Assembly: GCA_005503065.1 (NCBI GenBank)
Contig: SCOE01000006.1
Span: forward strand, 178,897-242,896
Direction: 5' to 3'
Origin: Comamonadaceae bacterium ALPHA2B
GTDB taxonomy: Bacteria; Pseudomonadota; Gammaproteobacteria; Burkholderiales; Burkholderiaceae_C
Length of the DNA: 64,000 nucleotides
Positions within the stretch are counted from its first letter, which is position 1. The number at the start of each line of letters is the position of its first letter. The position numbers were made by a program, and so were the translations under genes. Of this stretch, positions 56,849 through 64,000 are shown one piece after another. The notes beneath the pieces were generated by a model. That model saw only the letters and a program-made list of their open reading frames with translations, was not told where the DNA came from and ran no database searches.

Positions 56849-58162
56849 TCAGGGTGTGGCCTTGGCCGTTGCTGGGCCGCCGCGCGTGACCATCACCTGG
56901 TCGATGCGGTGGCTGTCCACGTCCATCACCTCGAAGGTGAAGCCGCCCCAGCTGACGCAGTCGGTGCGCTTGGGCACGCGTCGCAGCATCACCATCAGGA
57001 AGCCGGCCAGCGTCTCGTACTCGTCGGCATGCGGCAGTTCGTCGACGCCGAGCGCGCGCTGCACGTCCTGGATCGGCGTCACGCCGTCGATCAGCCAGGA
57101 GTTCTCGTCGCGCCGCACGATCTGCGGCTCGTCGTCCGACGGCGGCACCAGGTCGCCCATCACCGTGCTCATCACGTCGTTGAGCGTGATGACGCCCACC
57201 ACCAGGCTGTACTCGTTCACCACGATGGCGAAATCCTCGCCGGCCTGGCGGAACTGCTCCAGCACCTCGGTCAGCGTCAGCCGGTCGGGGATCACCAGCG
57301 CCTTGTGCAGCGGCAGGCCCTTGTCGAAGTGCAGCGGCTGGCCCGACAGCACGCGGTGGAACATGTCCTTGGCGTCGACGTAGCCCAGCACGTGGTCGAT
57401 GTCGCCCTCGCACACCGGGTAGGCCGAGAAGGGCTCGGCCACGATGCGCGCGCGCAGCACGGTCTCGGTGTCGTCCTTGTGCAGCCACACGATGCGGTCG
57501 CGGCTGGTCATCACGCTGCTGACCAGGCGGGTGTCGAGCTCGAACACGTTGGCGATCACCTGCTGCTCGCGCACGGCGAGCACGCCGGCCTGCGCGCCGG
57601 CCTCGGTCATGGCCAGGATGTCGGCCGAGGTGATCTTGTCGTCGCGCTGGCTGGGCAGGCCCAGCAGCTTGAACAGCAGGTCGGTGCAGCGCATGAAGAG
57701 CCACACCACCGGGCCCAGCAGCGTGATGAAGAACTGCATCGCCGGCGCCAGCCGGATCGCGAGGCGCTCGGGGTCGTTCATGCCCAGTCGCTTGGGGAAC
57801 AGGTCGGCGAACACCAGGAAGATGGCGATGATGCTCACGAAGGATGCCGCGAAGGCCAGGCGCTGCGCCGTGTCCACGCTGAAGGCCAGTTCGAAGGCCT
57901 GTGCGAAGTACGGCGTGAGTGCTCCTTCGCCCACCACGCCGCCCAGGATGGCCACGGCGTTCAGGCCGATCTGCACGACGGTGAAGTAGCGGCCCGGCTG
58001 TTCCTGGAAGCGCAGCACCTTCTCGGCGCGTGCATCGCCCTCGTCCGCCATCTGGCGCAGCCGCAAGCGGCGCGAGGCGGCGAGGGAGATCTCGGCCAGC
58101 GAGAAGAAGGCGCTGGTCGCGATCAGCACGACGATGATCAGCAGGCTTTGGGTCAGGGGCAT
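56849..58162 (-). CDS. CorC/HlyC family membrane protein
   Basis: 437 residues. Four DUF21 helices (to about 190), then two CBS domains (about 205-340) and a CorC_HlyC domain (about 350-435). Members link to Mg2+/Co2+ efflux and stress. The start ATG 58162 gives a hydrophobic first helix (LLIIVVLIATSAFFSLAEIS). Confidence 0.87.
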   Translation of the reverse strand: MPLTQSLLIIVVLIATSAFFSLAEISLAASRRLRLRQMADEGDARAEKVLRFQEQPGRYFTVVQIGLNAVAILGGVVGEGALTPYFAQAFELAFSVDTAQRLAFAASFVSIIAIFLVFADLFPKRLGMNDPERLAIRLAPAMQFFITLLGPVVWLFMRCTDLLFKLLGLPSQRDDKITSADILAMTEAGAQAGVLAVREQQVIANVFELDTRLVSSVMTSRDRIVWLHKDDTETVLRARIVAEPFSAYPVCEGDIDHVLGYVDAKDMFHRVLSGQPLHFDKGLPLHKALVIPDRLTLTEVLEQFRQAGEDFAIVVNEYSLVVGVITLNDVMSTVMGDLVPPSDDEPQIVRRDENSWLIDGVTPIQDVQRALGVDELPHADEYETLAGFLMVMLRRVPKRTDCVSWGGFTFEVMDVDSHRIDQVMVTRGGPATAKATP

Positions 58163-58215
58163 CGGTTCGGACGGCGCGGCCCGATCGGCCGCGTGCGCCC
58201 GGAAGGATAGCCCCT

Positions 58216-59214
58216 CTACTGCACGAAGCCGATGCGACTGCGCGCGCCGGCCGTGCTGCGCGGCAGGTCCTCGATGCGGACGGTGTCGCGCCTGGCCAGC
58301 CGGGCGTTGCCGAAGCCGGTCATCAGTGCGCGGCGCATGTCGCGCGGCGCGAGGGCCGCCAGCGCGTCGAGCACGTCGTCGGCCGCTTCCGGCGCCAGGT
58401 GGCGGCCCCAGTCGTGTTCGCCGCGGATGGAGCGGTACAGCTTGCCCGCGATGCGCCGTGCCTGATCGGGCGAGGGGGCATCGATCTCGAACACGTTCAT
58501 GCGATTGAGGATGGGTTCGGGCACGGAGCGCTCGTCGTTGGCCGTGCTCACCCAGATCACCTGGCTGGCGTCGATGGCCACCTCGGCGAACTCGTCCACG
58601 AAGCTGTGCGCCGTGTCGTGCTCGAGCAGCGAATAGAGCGCGCCCAGGGGGTCGTACTGCGCGTCGGCGCTGGCCTTGTCGATCTCGTCGACGACGATCA
58701 CCGGGTTGGCATACTGGCCGTCCACCAGGGCCTCGAAGACCTTGCCCGGCCTGGAGCCCTTCCATTGCGAGGAGGCGCCCGAAAGCAGCCACCCCGCCGT
58801 CATCGAACTCATCGGCACCAGCGACATGCCGGTGCCCAGCAGGTCCGCCAGACGGCGCGCGAAGTGCGTCTTGCCGATGCCCGGCGGGCCCAGCAGCAGC
58901 ATGGGCGTCACCTCCAGGCCGTCGCGGCAGTCCTGGGCCAGAGCGACGTGGCGGCGCACGTCGTCCAGCGCATCGGTGAAATTGGGAAGCTCGTCGTACA
59001 GCGAAGCCATGTCGGGCACGCCGCTGGGCTTGACCTGGAAGCGTTCGGGGCCCCGTTCGAGCATGCGCTCGTAGGTGGTGCGCAGGTGCTCGTGTTCGCG
59101 CTCGGGCAGCTTGGCCAGCTTGCGCTCCACCTCGTGGGTCTGGTAGACGCTGCGCAACTGCGCGACGGGCAGCTGGAAGGCAACATCGGCCGGAACGAGA
59201 CTGCGGGAATCCAT
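58216..59214 (-). CDS. AAA+ ATPase, Lon-like ATPase core without protease domain
   Basis: 332 residues from ATG 59214, with GGAGGTG about nine bases upstream. Walker A is LLGPPGIGKTHFARRL, Walker B VIVVDEIDKASAD, sensor 1 NDERSVPEPILNRM region. No protease or HTH domain. Target unknown. Possibly a chaperone-like remodeler. Confidence 0.82.
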   Translation of the reverse strand: MDSRSLVPADVAFQLPVAQLRSVYQTHEVERKLAKLPEREHEHLRTTYERMLERGPERFQVKPSGVPDMASLYDELPNFTDALDDVRRHVALAQDCRDGLEVTPMLLLGPPGIGKTHFARRLADLLGTGMSLVPMSSMTAGWLLSGASSQWKGSRPGKVFEALVDGQYANPVIVVDEIDKASADAQYDPLGALYSLLEHDTAHSFVDEFAEVAIDASQVIWVSTANDERSVPEPILNRMNVFEIDAPSPDQARRIAGKLYRSIRGEHDWGRHLAPEAADDVLDALAALAPRDMRRALMTGFGNARLARRDTVRIEDLPRSTAGARSRIGFVQ

Positions 59215-59318
59215 GGACACCTCCGAATCGAACACCGAACGATCACAGCATAAGCCGTGCCGGGTGGTCAATCGGTGGGAGCCGCCTCAGGGCGCGGCGG
59301 GGCGGACCGCCTTGTGCA

Positions 59319-59819
59319 TCAGACGCCGCCGGTGGGATGCGTGGGATCGACCCACAGCACCGTCTCGGGCTTCTCGACCGGCTCGATGTCGATGTTCACC
59401 GCCACCGCCTCGCCGTCGCTGCGACACAGCACGCATTCGAGCGGCTCGGTGGCGCTGGCATTGATCTCCTGGTGCGGCACGTAGGGCGGCACGTAGATGA
59501 AGTCGCCCGGGCCGGCCTCGGCCGTGAACTCGAGCTGCTCGCCCCAGCGCATGCGGGCCTTGCCGCGCACCACGTAGATCACCGACTCCAGGTGCCCATG
59601 GTGGTGGGCGCCGGTCTTGGCGTTGGCATGGATGGTCACGGTGCCTGCCCAGAGCTTCTGGGCGCCCACGCGGGCGAAGTTGATGGCCGCAGCCCGGTTC
59701 ATGCCGGGCGTCTGGGCCGTGTTCGTGTCGAGCTGGTTGCCGGGGATGACCCGGACGCCGTCGTGTTTCCACGCCGGCTCGGCATGGTCGTCGTGATCGT
59801 GGGGGTGATCGTGCGCCAT
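59319..59819 (-). CDS. Cupin-domain protein
   Basis: 166 residues. Cupin motif 1 GAHHHGHLESVIYVVRG and motif 2 GDFIYVPPYVPHQEIN supply metal ligands. N-terminal His/Asp-rich residues (HDHPHDHDDHAE) may bind metal. Substrate unknown. Confidence 0.85.
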   Translation of the reverse strand: MAHDHPHDHDDHAEPAWKHDGVRVIPGNQLDTNTAQTPGMNRAAAINFARVGAQKLWAGTVTIHANAKTGAHHHGHLESVIYVVRGKARMRWGEQLEFTAEAGPGDFIYVPPYVPHQEINASATEPLECVLCRSDGEAVAVNIDIEPVEKPETVLWVDPTHPTGGV

Positions 59820-59832
59820 GCCCGGTGCGGCC

Positions 59833-60156
59833 TCACGCGGGTTGCGCGAGCACCTGCTGCAGCTCGCCCGACTCGTACATCTCCATCATGATGTCCGAGC
59901 CGCCGATGAACTCGCCCTTGACGTACAGCTGCGGAATCGTGGGCCACTGGCTGTAGTCCTTGATGCCGGCGCGGATCTCGGGGTCCTCGAGCACGTTCAC
60001 GGTCTTCACGGCCTTGGGGTCGACGCCGCAGGCCTTGAGGATCTGGATCGCGCGGCCCGAGAAGCCGCACATCGGGAAGCTGGCCGTGCCCTTCATGAAG
60101 AGCAGGACTTCGTTGGTCTTGACGAGGTCGTCGATGCGTTGCTGAACGTCGCTCAT
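59833..60156 (-). CDS. grxD: Monothiol glutaredoxin GrxD (Grx4 family)
   Basis: 107 residues. The CGFS active site lies in SFPMCGFSGRAIQIL. It carries [2Fe-2S] clusters and delivers iron-sulphur. WPTIPQLYVKGEFIGGSDI is the family glutathione-binding signature. Confidence 0.96.
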   Translation of the reverse strand: MSDVQQRIDDLVKTNEVLLFMKGTASFPMCGFSGRAIQILKACGVDPKAVKTVNVLEDPEIRAGIKDYSQWPTIPQLYVKGEFIGGSDIMMEMYESGELQQVLAQPA

Positions 60157-60215
60157 GGTGGGTTCCTTCGTCGTGGAGGTGGGGCTGGAATGGCGGGATG
60201 GAAGACTGGGGCGGA

Positions 60216-61142
60216 TTATTTCACCGTGCGCCAGACCCCGCCGGAACAGCGGGCGATGCCGGCCAGGTCGTCGCGGCCTTGCACCTCGGCGAAGCCCCGT
60301 TCGGCCAGCAGGGCGCGCACGGCCGGCGCCTGGTCGTGGCCGTGCTCCAGCAGCAGCCAGCCGCCCTCGGCGAGGTGCGCGGGGGCGTCGGCCACGATGC
60401 GGCGGATGTCCCGCAGCCCGTCGGGGCCGCTGACCAGGGCGCCGGTGGGCTCGTGGCGCAGGCCGGGCAGGTGGGCGTCGCCCTCGGCGATGTAGGGCGG
60501 GTTGCTGGCGATGAGCGAGTAGCCTGCGGGCCGCGCGGCCGCGGCGCCGTCCAGCCAGTCGGCCTGCCGAAAGCGCACCGGCAGGCCCAGCCGCTGCGCA
60601 TTCGCGCGTGCCACGGCCAGCGCGTCGGCGCTGGCATCCACGGCGTCGACCTGCGCGTCGGGCCGCGCATGCTGCAGCGCCAGGGCGATGGCGCCGCTGC
60701 CGGTGCCCAGGTCCAGCACGGCGGGTGCCGGTCGGCCGGCCAGACAGGCCAGCGCCCAGTCGACCAGGGTTTCGGTGTCGGGCCGCGGCACCAGCACGCG
60801 GGCGTCGACGGCCAGGGGCAGGCCGTGGAATTCCTTCTCGCCCAGCAGGTAGGCCACCGGGTCGCCGGCCGCGCGGCGTCGGCACAGCGTGGCGAAGGCC
60901 GCTGCGGCGCCGGTGGGCAACAGGTCGGTGTCGTGCGCCAGCAGCCAGGCGCGCTCGTGCGCCGGGCGGCCCAGCGCGTGCAGCAGCAGGATCTGGGCGT
61001 CGAGCCGGTCCAGGCCGCGTGCGGCGGCATCGCGCAGGGCCTGGTGCAGCGTCGTGCTGATGCTATCGTTTTCATAGCTGCTCGCGCCCGTCCCATGGGC
61101 GCTGGAGGCCGATCTGGCGTGAAAGTCCGGCGAATCCGCCAT
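60216..61142 (-). CDS. prmC: Peptide chain release factor N5-glutamine methyltransferase PrmC, unusual N terminus
   Basis: 308 residues. SAM-binding VLDLGTGSGAIALAL and catalytic NPPYIAEGD are intact. It methylates the Gln of GGQ in PrfA and PrfB. The first about 30 residues (HARSASSAHGTGASSYEND) are encoded in a repeat (61062-61110) and are unlike other PrmC proteins. An in-frame ATG closer to the family start was not found. Its ATG overlaps the prfA stop (TGATG). Confidence 0.93.
   Translation of the reverse strand: MADSPDFHARSASSAHGTGASSYENDSISTTLHQALRDAAARGLDRLDAQILLLHALGRPAHERAWLLAHDTDLLPTGAAAAFATLCRRRAAGDPVAYLLGEKEFHGLPLAVDARVLVPRPDTETLVDWALACLAGRPAPAVLDLGTGSGAIALALQHARPDAQVDAVDASADALAVARANAQRLGLPVRFRQADWLDGAAAARPAGYSLIASNPPYIAEGDAHLPGLRHEPTGALVSGPDGLRDIRRIVADAPAHLAEGGWLLLEHGHDQAPAVRALLAERGFAEVQGRDDLAGIARCSGGVWRTVK
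61062..61110. repeat. GCTAT-type repeat (copy 6), complete, inside prmC 5' end
   Basis: GCTATCGTTTTCATAGC (61062-61078) then TGCTCGCGCCCGTCCCATGG and GCGCTGGAGGCC. Same plan as copy 5. It encodes residues about 11-27 of PrmC. Confidence 0.8.
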
Positions 61143-62227
61143 CAGGCCGTCGCCTCTTCCAGCTCTGCCAGCTGCTCGGCCTCTCGCGCGGCGCGCAGCG
61201 CGGCCAGCACCTCCGTGAGGTCGCCTTCCATGATGGCGGCCAGCTTGTAGAGGGTGAGGTTGATGCGGTGGTCGGTGAGCCGCCCCTGCGGGAAGTTGTA
61301 GGTGCGGATGCGGTCGCTGCGGTCGCCGCTGCCGATCAGGCCCTTGCGCGTGGCGGCTTCCCTGGCGGCGCGCTCGCTGCGCTCCTTGTCCTGCAGCCGG
61401 GCCTGCAGCACGCGCAGCGCCTGGGCCTTGTTGGCGTGTTGGCTGCGTCCGTCCTGGCATTCGGCCACGATGCCGGTGGGCAGGTGCACCACGCGCACGG
61501 CCGAGTCCGTCTTGTTGATGTGCTGGCCGCCGGCGCCGCTGGCGCGGAAGGTGTCGATGCGCAGGTCGGCCGGGTTCAGGGTGATGGCCTGCGCCTCGTC
61601 GGGCTCGGGCATCACGGCCACGGTGCAGGCGCTGGTGTGGATGCGGCCCTGCGTCTCGGTGGCCGGCACGCGCTGCACGCGGTGGCCGCCCGACTCGAAG
61701 CGCAGGGCGCCGTACACGTCGTCGCCCTCGACGCGCAGCACGATCTCCTTGTAGCCGCCGATCTCGTTGGGCGATTCGCTCATGACCTCGACCTTCCAGC
61801 CCTGGTTGGCGGCGTGGCGGGTGTACATGCGGGTGAGGTCGCCAGCGAAGAGGGCGGATTCGTCGCCGCCCGTGCCGGCGCGGATCTCGACGAAGGCGTT
61901 GCGTGCGTCGTCCGGGTCCTTGGGCAGCAGCAGGCGCTGCAGTTCGTCCTCCAGCTGCAGCAGCTCGGCCTCGGCGGCGGCGATCTCCTCGCGCGCCATC
62001 TCGGCCATGTCGGCGTCCTCCAGCATCTCGCGCGCCCCGGCCAGGTCGGCCTCGCGCTGCTGGTAGCGCGCCCAGCGGCCGGCCACGGCCGTGACTTCCG
62101 CATGCTCCTTGGCCAGCGGCCGGTACTTGGCCATGTCGCCCATCACGTCCTCGCGCGAGAGCAGGAAGTCGAGCTCCTCGAGGCGCTGGGCGTGGCGGGC
62201 GAGCTGGTGGCGGAGGAAGGGTTTCAC
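61142..62227 (-). CDS. prfA: Peptide chain release factor 1, PrfA
   Basis: 361 residues from GTG 62227, with AGGA six bases before it. The GGQ motif is [18 protein letters not shown]1 reads UAA and UAG. The start choice gives VKPFLRHQ, matching family length; an ATG upstream would pass through the repeat. Confidence 0.95.
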   Translation of the reverse strand: MKPFLRHQLARHAQRLEELDFLLSREDVMGDMAKYRPLAKEHAEVTAVAGRWARYQQREADLAGAREMLEDADMAEMAREEIAAAEAELLQLEDELQRLLLPKDPDDARNAFVEIRAGTGGDESALFAGDLTRMYTRHAANQGWKVEVMSESPNEIGGYKEIVLRVEGDDVYGALRFESGGHRVQRVPATETQGRIHTSACTVAVMPEPDEAQAITLNPADLRIDTFRASGAGGQHINKTDSAVRVVHLPTGIVAECQDGRSQHANKAQALRVLQARLQDKERSERAAREAATRKGLIGSGDRSDRIRTYNFPQGRLTDHRINLTLYKLAAIMEGDLTEVLAALRAAREAEQLAELEEATA

Positions 62228-62252
62228 TGAGGTCCTGAAAACGGGAACCTTT

Positions 62253-62359
62253 GAACGCAGAGGGCGCAAAGGTGTCGCAAAGGGCGCAGATGGGAAACCA
62301 GAATCTTTTTTGGGAGGCCTTTCTGCGACCTCTGCGTGATCTCTGCGCCCTCTGCGTTC
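62253..62359. repeat. Inverted repeat element (CGCAGAGGGCGC type) between hemA and prfA
   Basis: GAACGCAGAGGGCGCAAAG (62253-62271) and CTCTGCGCCCTCTGCGTTC (62341-62359) pair with one mismatch in 19. The same right-hand flank CGGCTGTCCG follows as at 22525-22535. Homologous to the urease element. Confidence 0.85.
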
Positions 62360-62379
62360 GGCTGTCCGTGCCCGCGTCG

Positions 62380-63651
62380 CTAACGCTCTTTGCGCAGGAA
62401 CAGGCGCGACACGGCCTGCGCGGTCTGCTGACGCGCCTCGGCGTCGCCGGCATGCAGCTCGGCCAGGGTGCCGTGCAGCATCTTCTGCGTGAGGCCGCGC
62501 GCCAGGGCCTCGAGCACGGCATCGACGGATTCGCCCCGGGCCAGCAGGCGGCGGGCACGGGCGAGCTCGGCGTTGCGCCAGTCCTCGGCCTGCGCGTTGA
62601 GCTGCTGGATCAGCGGCACGGTGCCGCGCTGGTCCAGCCAGTGCATGAAGCCCTGCACGCCGGCGTCGATGATGGTCTCGGCCTGCGCCACGGCCGCCTG
62701 GCGGCTGGCCTCGCCCTGGCGCACCACGTGGGCCAGGTCGTCGACGGTGTAGAGGTACACGTCCTCCAGCGCCTTGACCTCGGGCTCGATGTCGCGCGGC
62801 ACGGCCAGGTCGACCATGAACATCGGGCGGTGCTTGCGCGCCTTGAGCGCGCGTTCGACGGCACCCAGGCCGATCAGCGGCAGCGTGCTGGCGGTGCAGC
62901 TCACGACGATGTCGAACTCCGCCAGCCGCGCGGGCAGGTCGGCCAGGCGCATGGCCTCGGCACCGAAGCGCGTGGCCAGCTTCTCGCCGCGCTCGAGCGT
63001 GCGGTTGGCGATGACGATCCTGCTTGGCTGCCGGGCGGCGAAGTGCGTGGCGGCCAGGTCGATCATCTCGCCGGCGCCGACGAAGAGGATGCGCGTGGTC
63101 TTGAGGTCCTCGAAGAGCTGGCTGGCCAGGCGCACCGCCGCCGCGGCCATGCTGATGGAATGCGCACCGATCTCGGTGGCGGTGCGCACTTCCTTGGCCA
63201 CCGCGAAGGAGCGCTGGAACAGCTGGTTGAGCGTGCTGCCCAGCGCGCCGGCGGTTTCGGCGGCACGCACCGCGTCCTTCATCTGGCCGAGGATCTGCGC
63301 CTCGCCCAGCACCATCGAGTCGAGCCCGCTGGCCACGCGGAAGGCATGGCGCGCCGCCTGGTCGCCGGTGAGCGTGTAGGCATGCGAGCGCAGCAGCGCG
63401 GGCGAGACGCCGCCGCTCTCGGCCAGCCAGCCCACGGTGTGGTCCAGCGCGGCGTGCTCGGCGGCGCAGTAGATCTCGGTGCGGTTGCAGGTGGAGAGGA
63501 TGGCCGCTTCCACCTCGGGGTGGTGCGGCGCGCCGACCGAGCGGCGCAGGCTTTGCAGCGTCGGGGCGATCTGGTCGAGGGCGAACGCGAAACGACCGCG
63601 CAGATCGAGCGGCGCGGTCGTGTGGTTCAAGCCGAGGGCCCAGACTGCCAT
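62380..63651 (-). CDS. hemA: Glutamyl-tRNA reductase HemA
   Basis: 423 residues. It begins [20 protein letters not shown]; the catalytic Cys is in [16 protein letters not shown] binding is seen in [19 protein letters not shown] and the dimerisation domain is at the C terminus. It makes glutamate-1-semialdehyde for haem synthesis. The start is about 8 bases from a TATAAT. Confidence 0.95.
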   Translation of the reverse strand: MAVWALGLNHTTAPLDLRGRFAFALDQIAPTLQSLRRSVGAPHHPEVEAAILSTCNRTEIYCAAEHAALDHTVGWLAESGGVSPALLRSHAYTLTGDQAARHAFRVASGLDSMVLGEAQILGQMKDAVRAAETAGALGSTLNQLFQRSFAVAKEVRTATEIGAHSISMAAAAVRLASQLFEDLKTTRILFVGAGEMIDLAATHFAARQPSRIVIANRTLERGEKLATRFGAEAMRLADLPARLAEFDIVVSCTASTLPLIGLGAVERALKARKHRPMFMVDLAVPRDIEPEVKALEDVYLYTVDDLAHVVRQGEASRQAAVAQAETIIDAGVQGFMHWLDQRGTVPLIQQLNAQAEDWRNAELARARRLLARGESVDAVLEALARGLTQKMLHGTLAELHAGDAEARQQTAQAVSRLFLRKER

Positions 63652-63659
63652 AGACCGCG

Positions 63660-63665
63660 ATTATA
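63660..63665 (-). promoter_or_regulatory. Putative -10 TATAAT very close to the hemA start
   Basis: TATAAT on the minus strand (63665-63660) lies eight bases before the hemA ATG. The -35 is weak. If used, the transcript would be almost leaderless. Confidence 0.4.
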
Positions 63666-63748
63666 AAATTCGCCGCCGCGATTGGCCTGTGCGCCGCAGC
63701 ATGACCCCGGGGCGGCGCTGCGCCCCAGGCGCGGTGGGCCCTTGCACC

Positions 63749-64000
63749 ATGTCCGCCTTCCAACTCCTGAACCACCTCTTCAACTTCGTCCTGCCAGCGC
63801 TGGCGGTGGCGGTGATGCTCGCGCTCGGGGCTCGGGTCCTGATGAAGAAAGGGGAGGGAGCGCCCGGCCTGTGGGCGCAGGTAGCTATCAATTTCGTAGC
63901 GGGGGTGGTCGTGCTGCTGGCGGGGTTGGTGGTCACGGGGCGCGATGGGCGGGTGATGACCTATGCGGCGCTGGTGGTGGTGTGTGGGACGGTGCAGTGG
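63749..64000 (+). CDS. Start of a membrane protein gene, partial
   Basis: 84 residues from ATG 63749 to the window end. Hydrophobic segments near residues 8-30 ([18 protein letters not shown]) and 42-60 suggest at least two helices. It is divergent from hemA. Residues about 36-52 are encoded by a GCTAT-type repeat. Family unknown. Confidence 0.6.
   Translation, partial: MSAFQLLNHLFNFVLPALAVAVMLALGARVLMKKGEGAPGLWAQVAINFVAGVVVLLAGLVVTGRDGRVMTYAALVVVCGTVQW
63858..63900. repeat. GCTAT-type repeat (copy 7), reverse orientation, inside a coding region
   Basis: AGCGCCCGGCCTGTGGGCGC (GC-rich half) followed by GCTATCAATTTCGTAGC (63884-63900), the reverse of copies 5 and 6. It is in frame in the last gene. 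Confidence 0.7.

Overview
The window looks like chromosome of a high-GC betaproteobacterium, order Burkholderiales, most likely family Comamonadaceae; the genus cannot be fixed from the sequence alone. The evidence is the core neighbourhoods pilB-pilC-pilD-coaE-zapD-yacG, ispB / tRNA-Pro / rplU-rpmA-obgE-proB and hemA-prfA-prmC-grxD, the urease order ureA-ureJ-ureB-ureC-ureE-ureF-ureG, and several families of short GC-rich palindromic repeats. No rRNA, CRISPR array, prophage or insertion sequence was seen.

Layout. 1-4475: end of a PAS-GAF histidine kinase, a TetR regulator with a nested-palindrome operator region, and a poorly conserved stretch of small ORFs. 4476-16667: a large transport and catabolic locus. 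One minus-strand operon holds a PotA-type ABC ATPase, a quinone oxidoreductase, a GST, a 3-dehydroquinase-like protein and a 2-hydroxyacid dehydrogenase. Beside it lie a flavin monooxygenase, a second minus-strand set (RidA-like, DUF1028, LysR, ArgE/DapE deacetylase) and a plus-strand operon with the binding protein and two permeases. The ABC importer is therefore split across the locus, and similar cis motifs occur at its two divergent promoter regions. 16742-18105: two overlapping genes of unknown function.

18127-23801: urease operon without ureD, with a GNAT gene between ureC and ureE. Divergent from ureA, 23901-28714 encodes a very large protein that joins an NCS1-family nucleobase/hydantoin-type permease to a Cys-rich segment, a histidine kinase and a receiver, followed by a translationally coupled REC-LuxR regulator. 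28751-32448: an outer-membrane-like protein, a ChaC-type cyclotransferase and the tctBA permease genes. 32617-34673: a TctDE-like two-component system. 34691-40549: recJ, a recJ-linked unknown gene, lolC-lolD, a PPC-domain protein and yacG.

40581-48559: zapD, then an SGNH/AlgJ-like plus MBOAT/AlgI-like O-acetylation pair that sits inside the usually contiguous coaE-zapD block, then coaE and pilD-pilC-pilB. 48676-54183: tRNA-Pro(CGG), ispB, rplU-rpmA-obgE-proB, a CNP1-like protein and rppH. 54317-64000: proS, a lytic transglycosylase, a CorC-like protein, an AAA+ ATPase, a cupin, grxD, prmC, prfA, hemA and the start of a membrane protein gene.

The least expected features are the permease-kinase fusion beside urease, the split catabolic locus that contains two family members lacking canonical catalytic residues, and at least four families of short palindromic repeats. 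Several repeat copies lie in frame inside genes or supply their start or stop codons.
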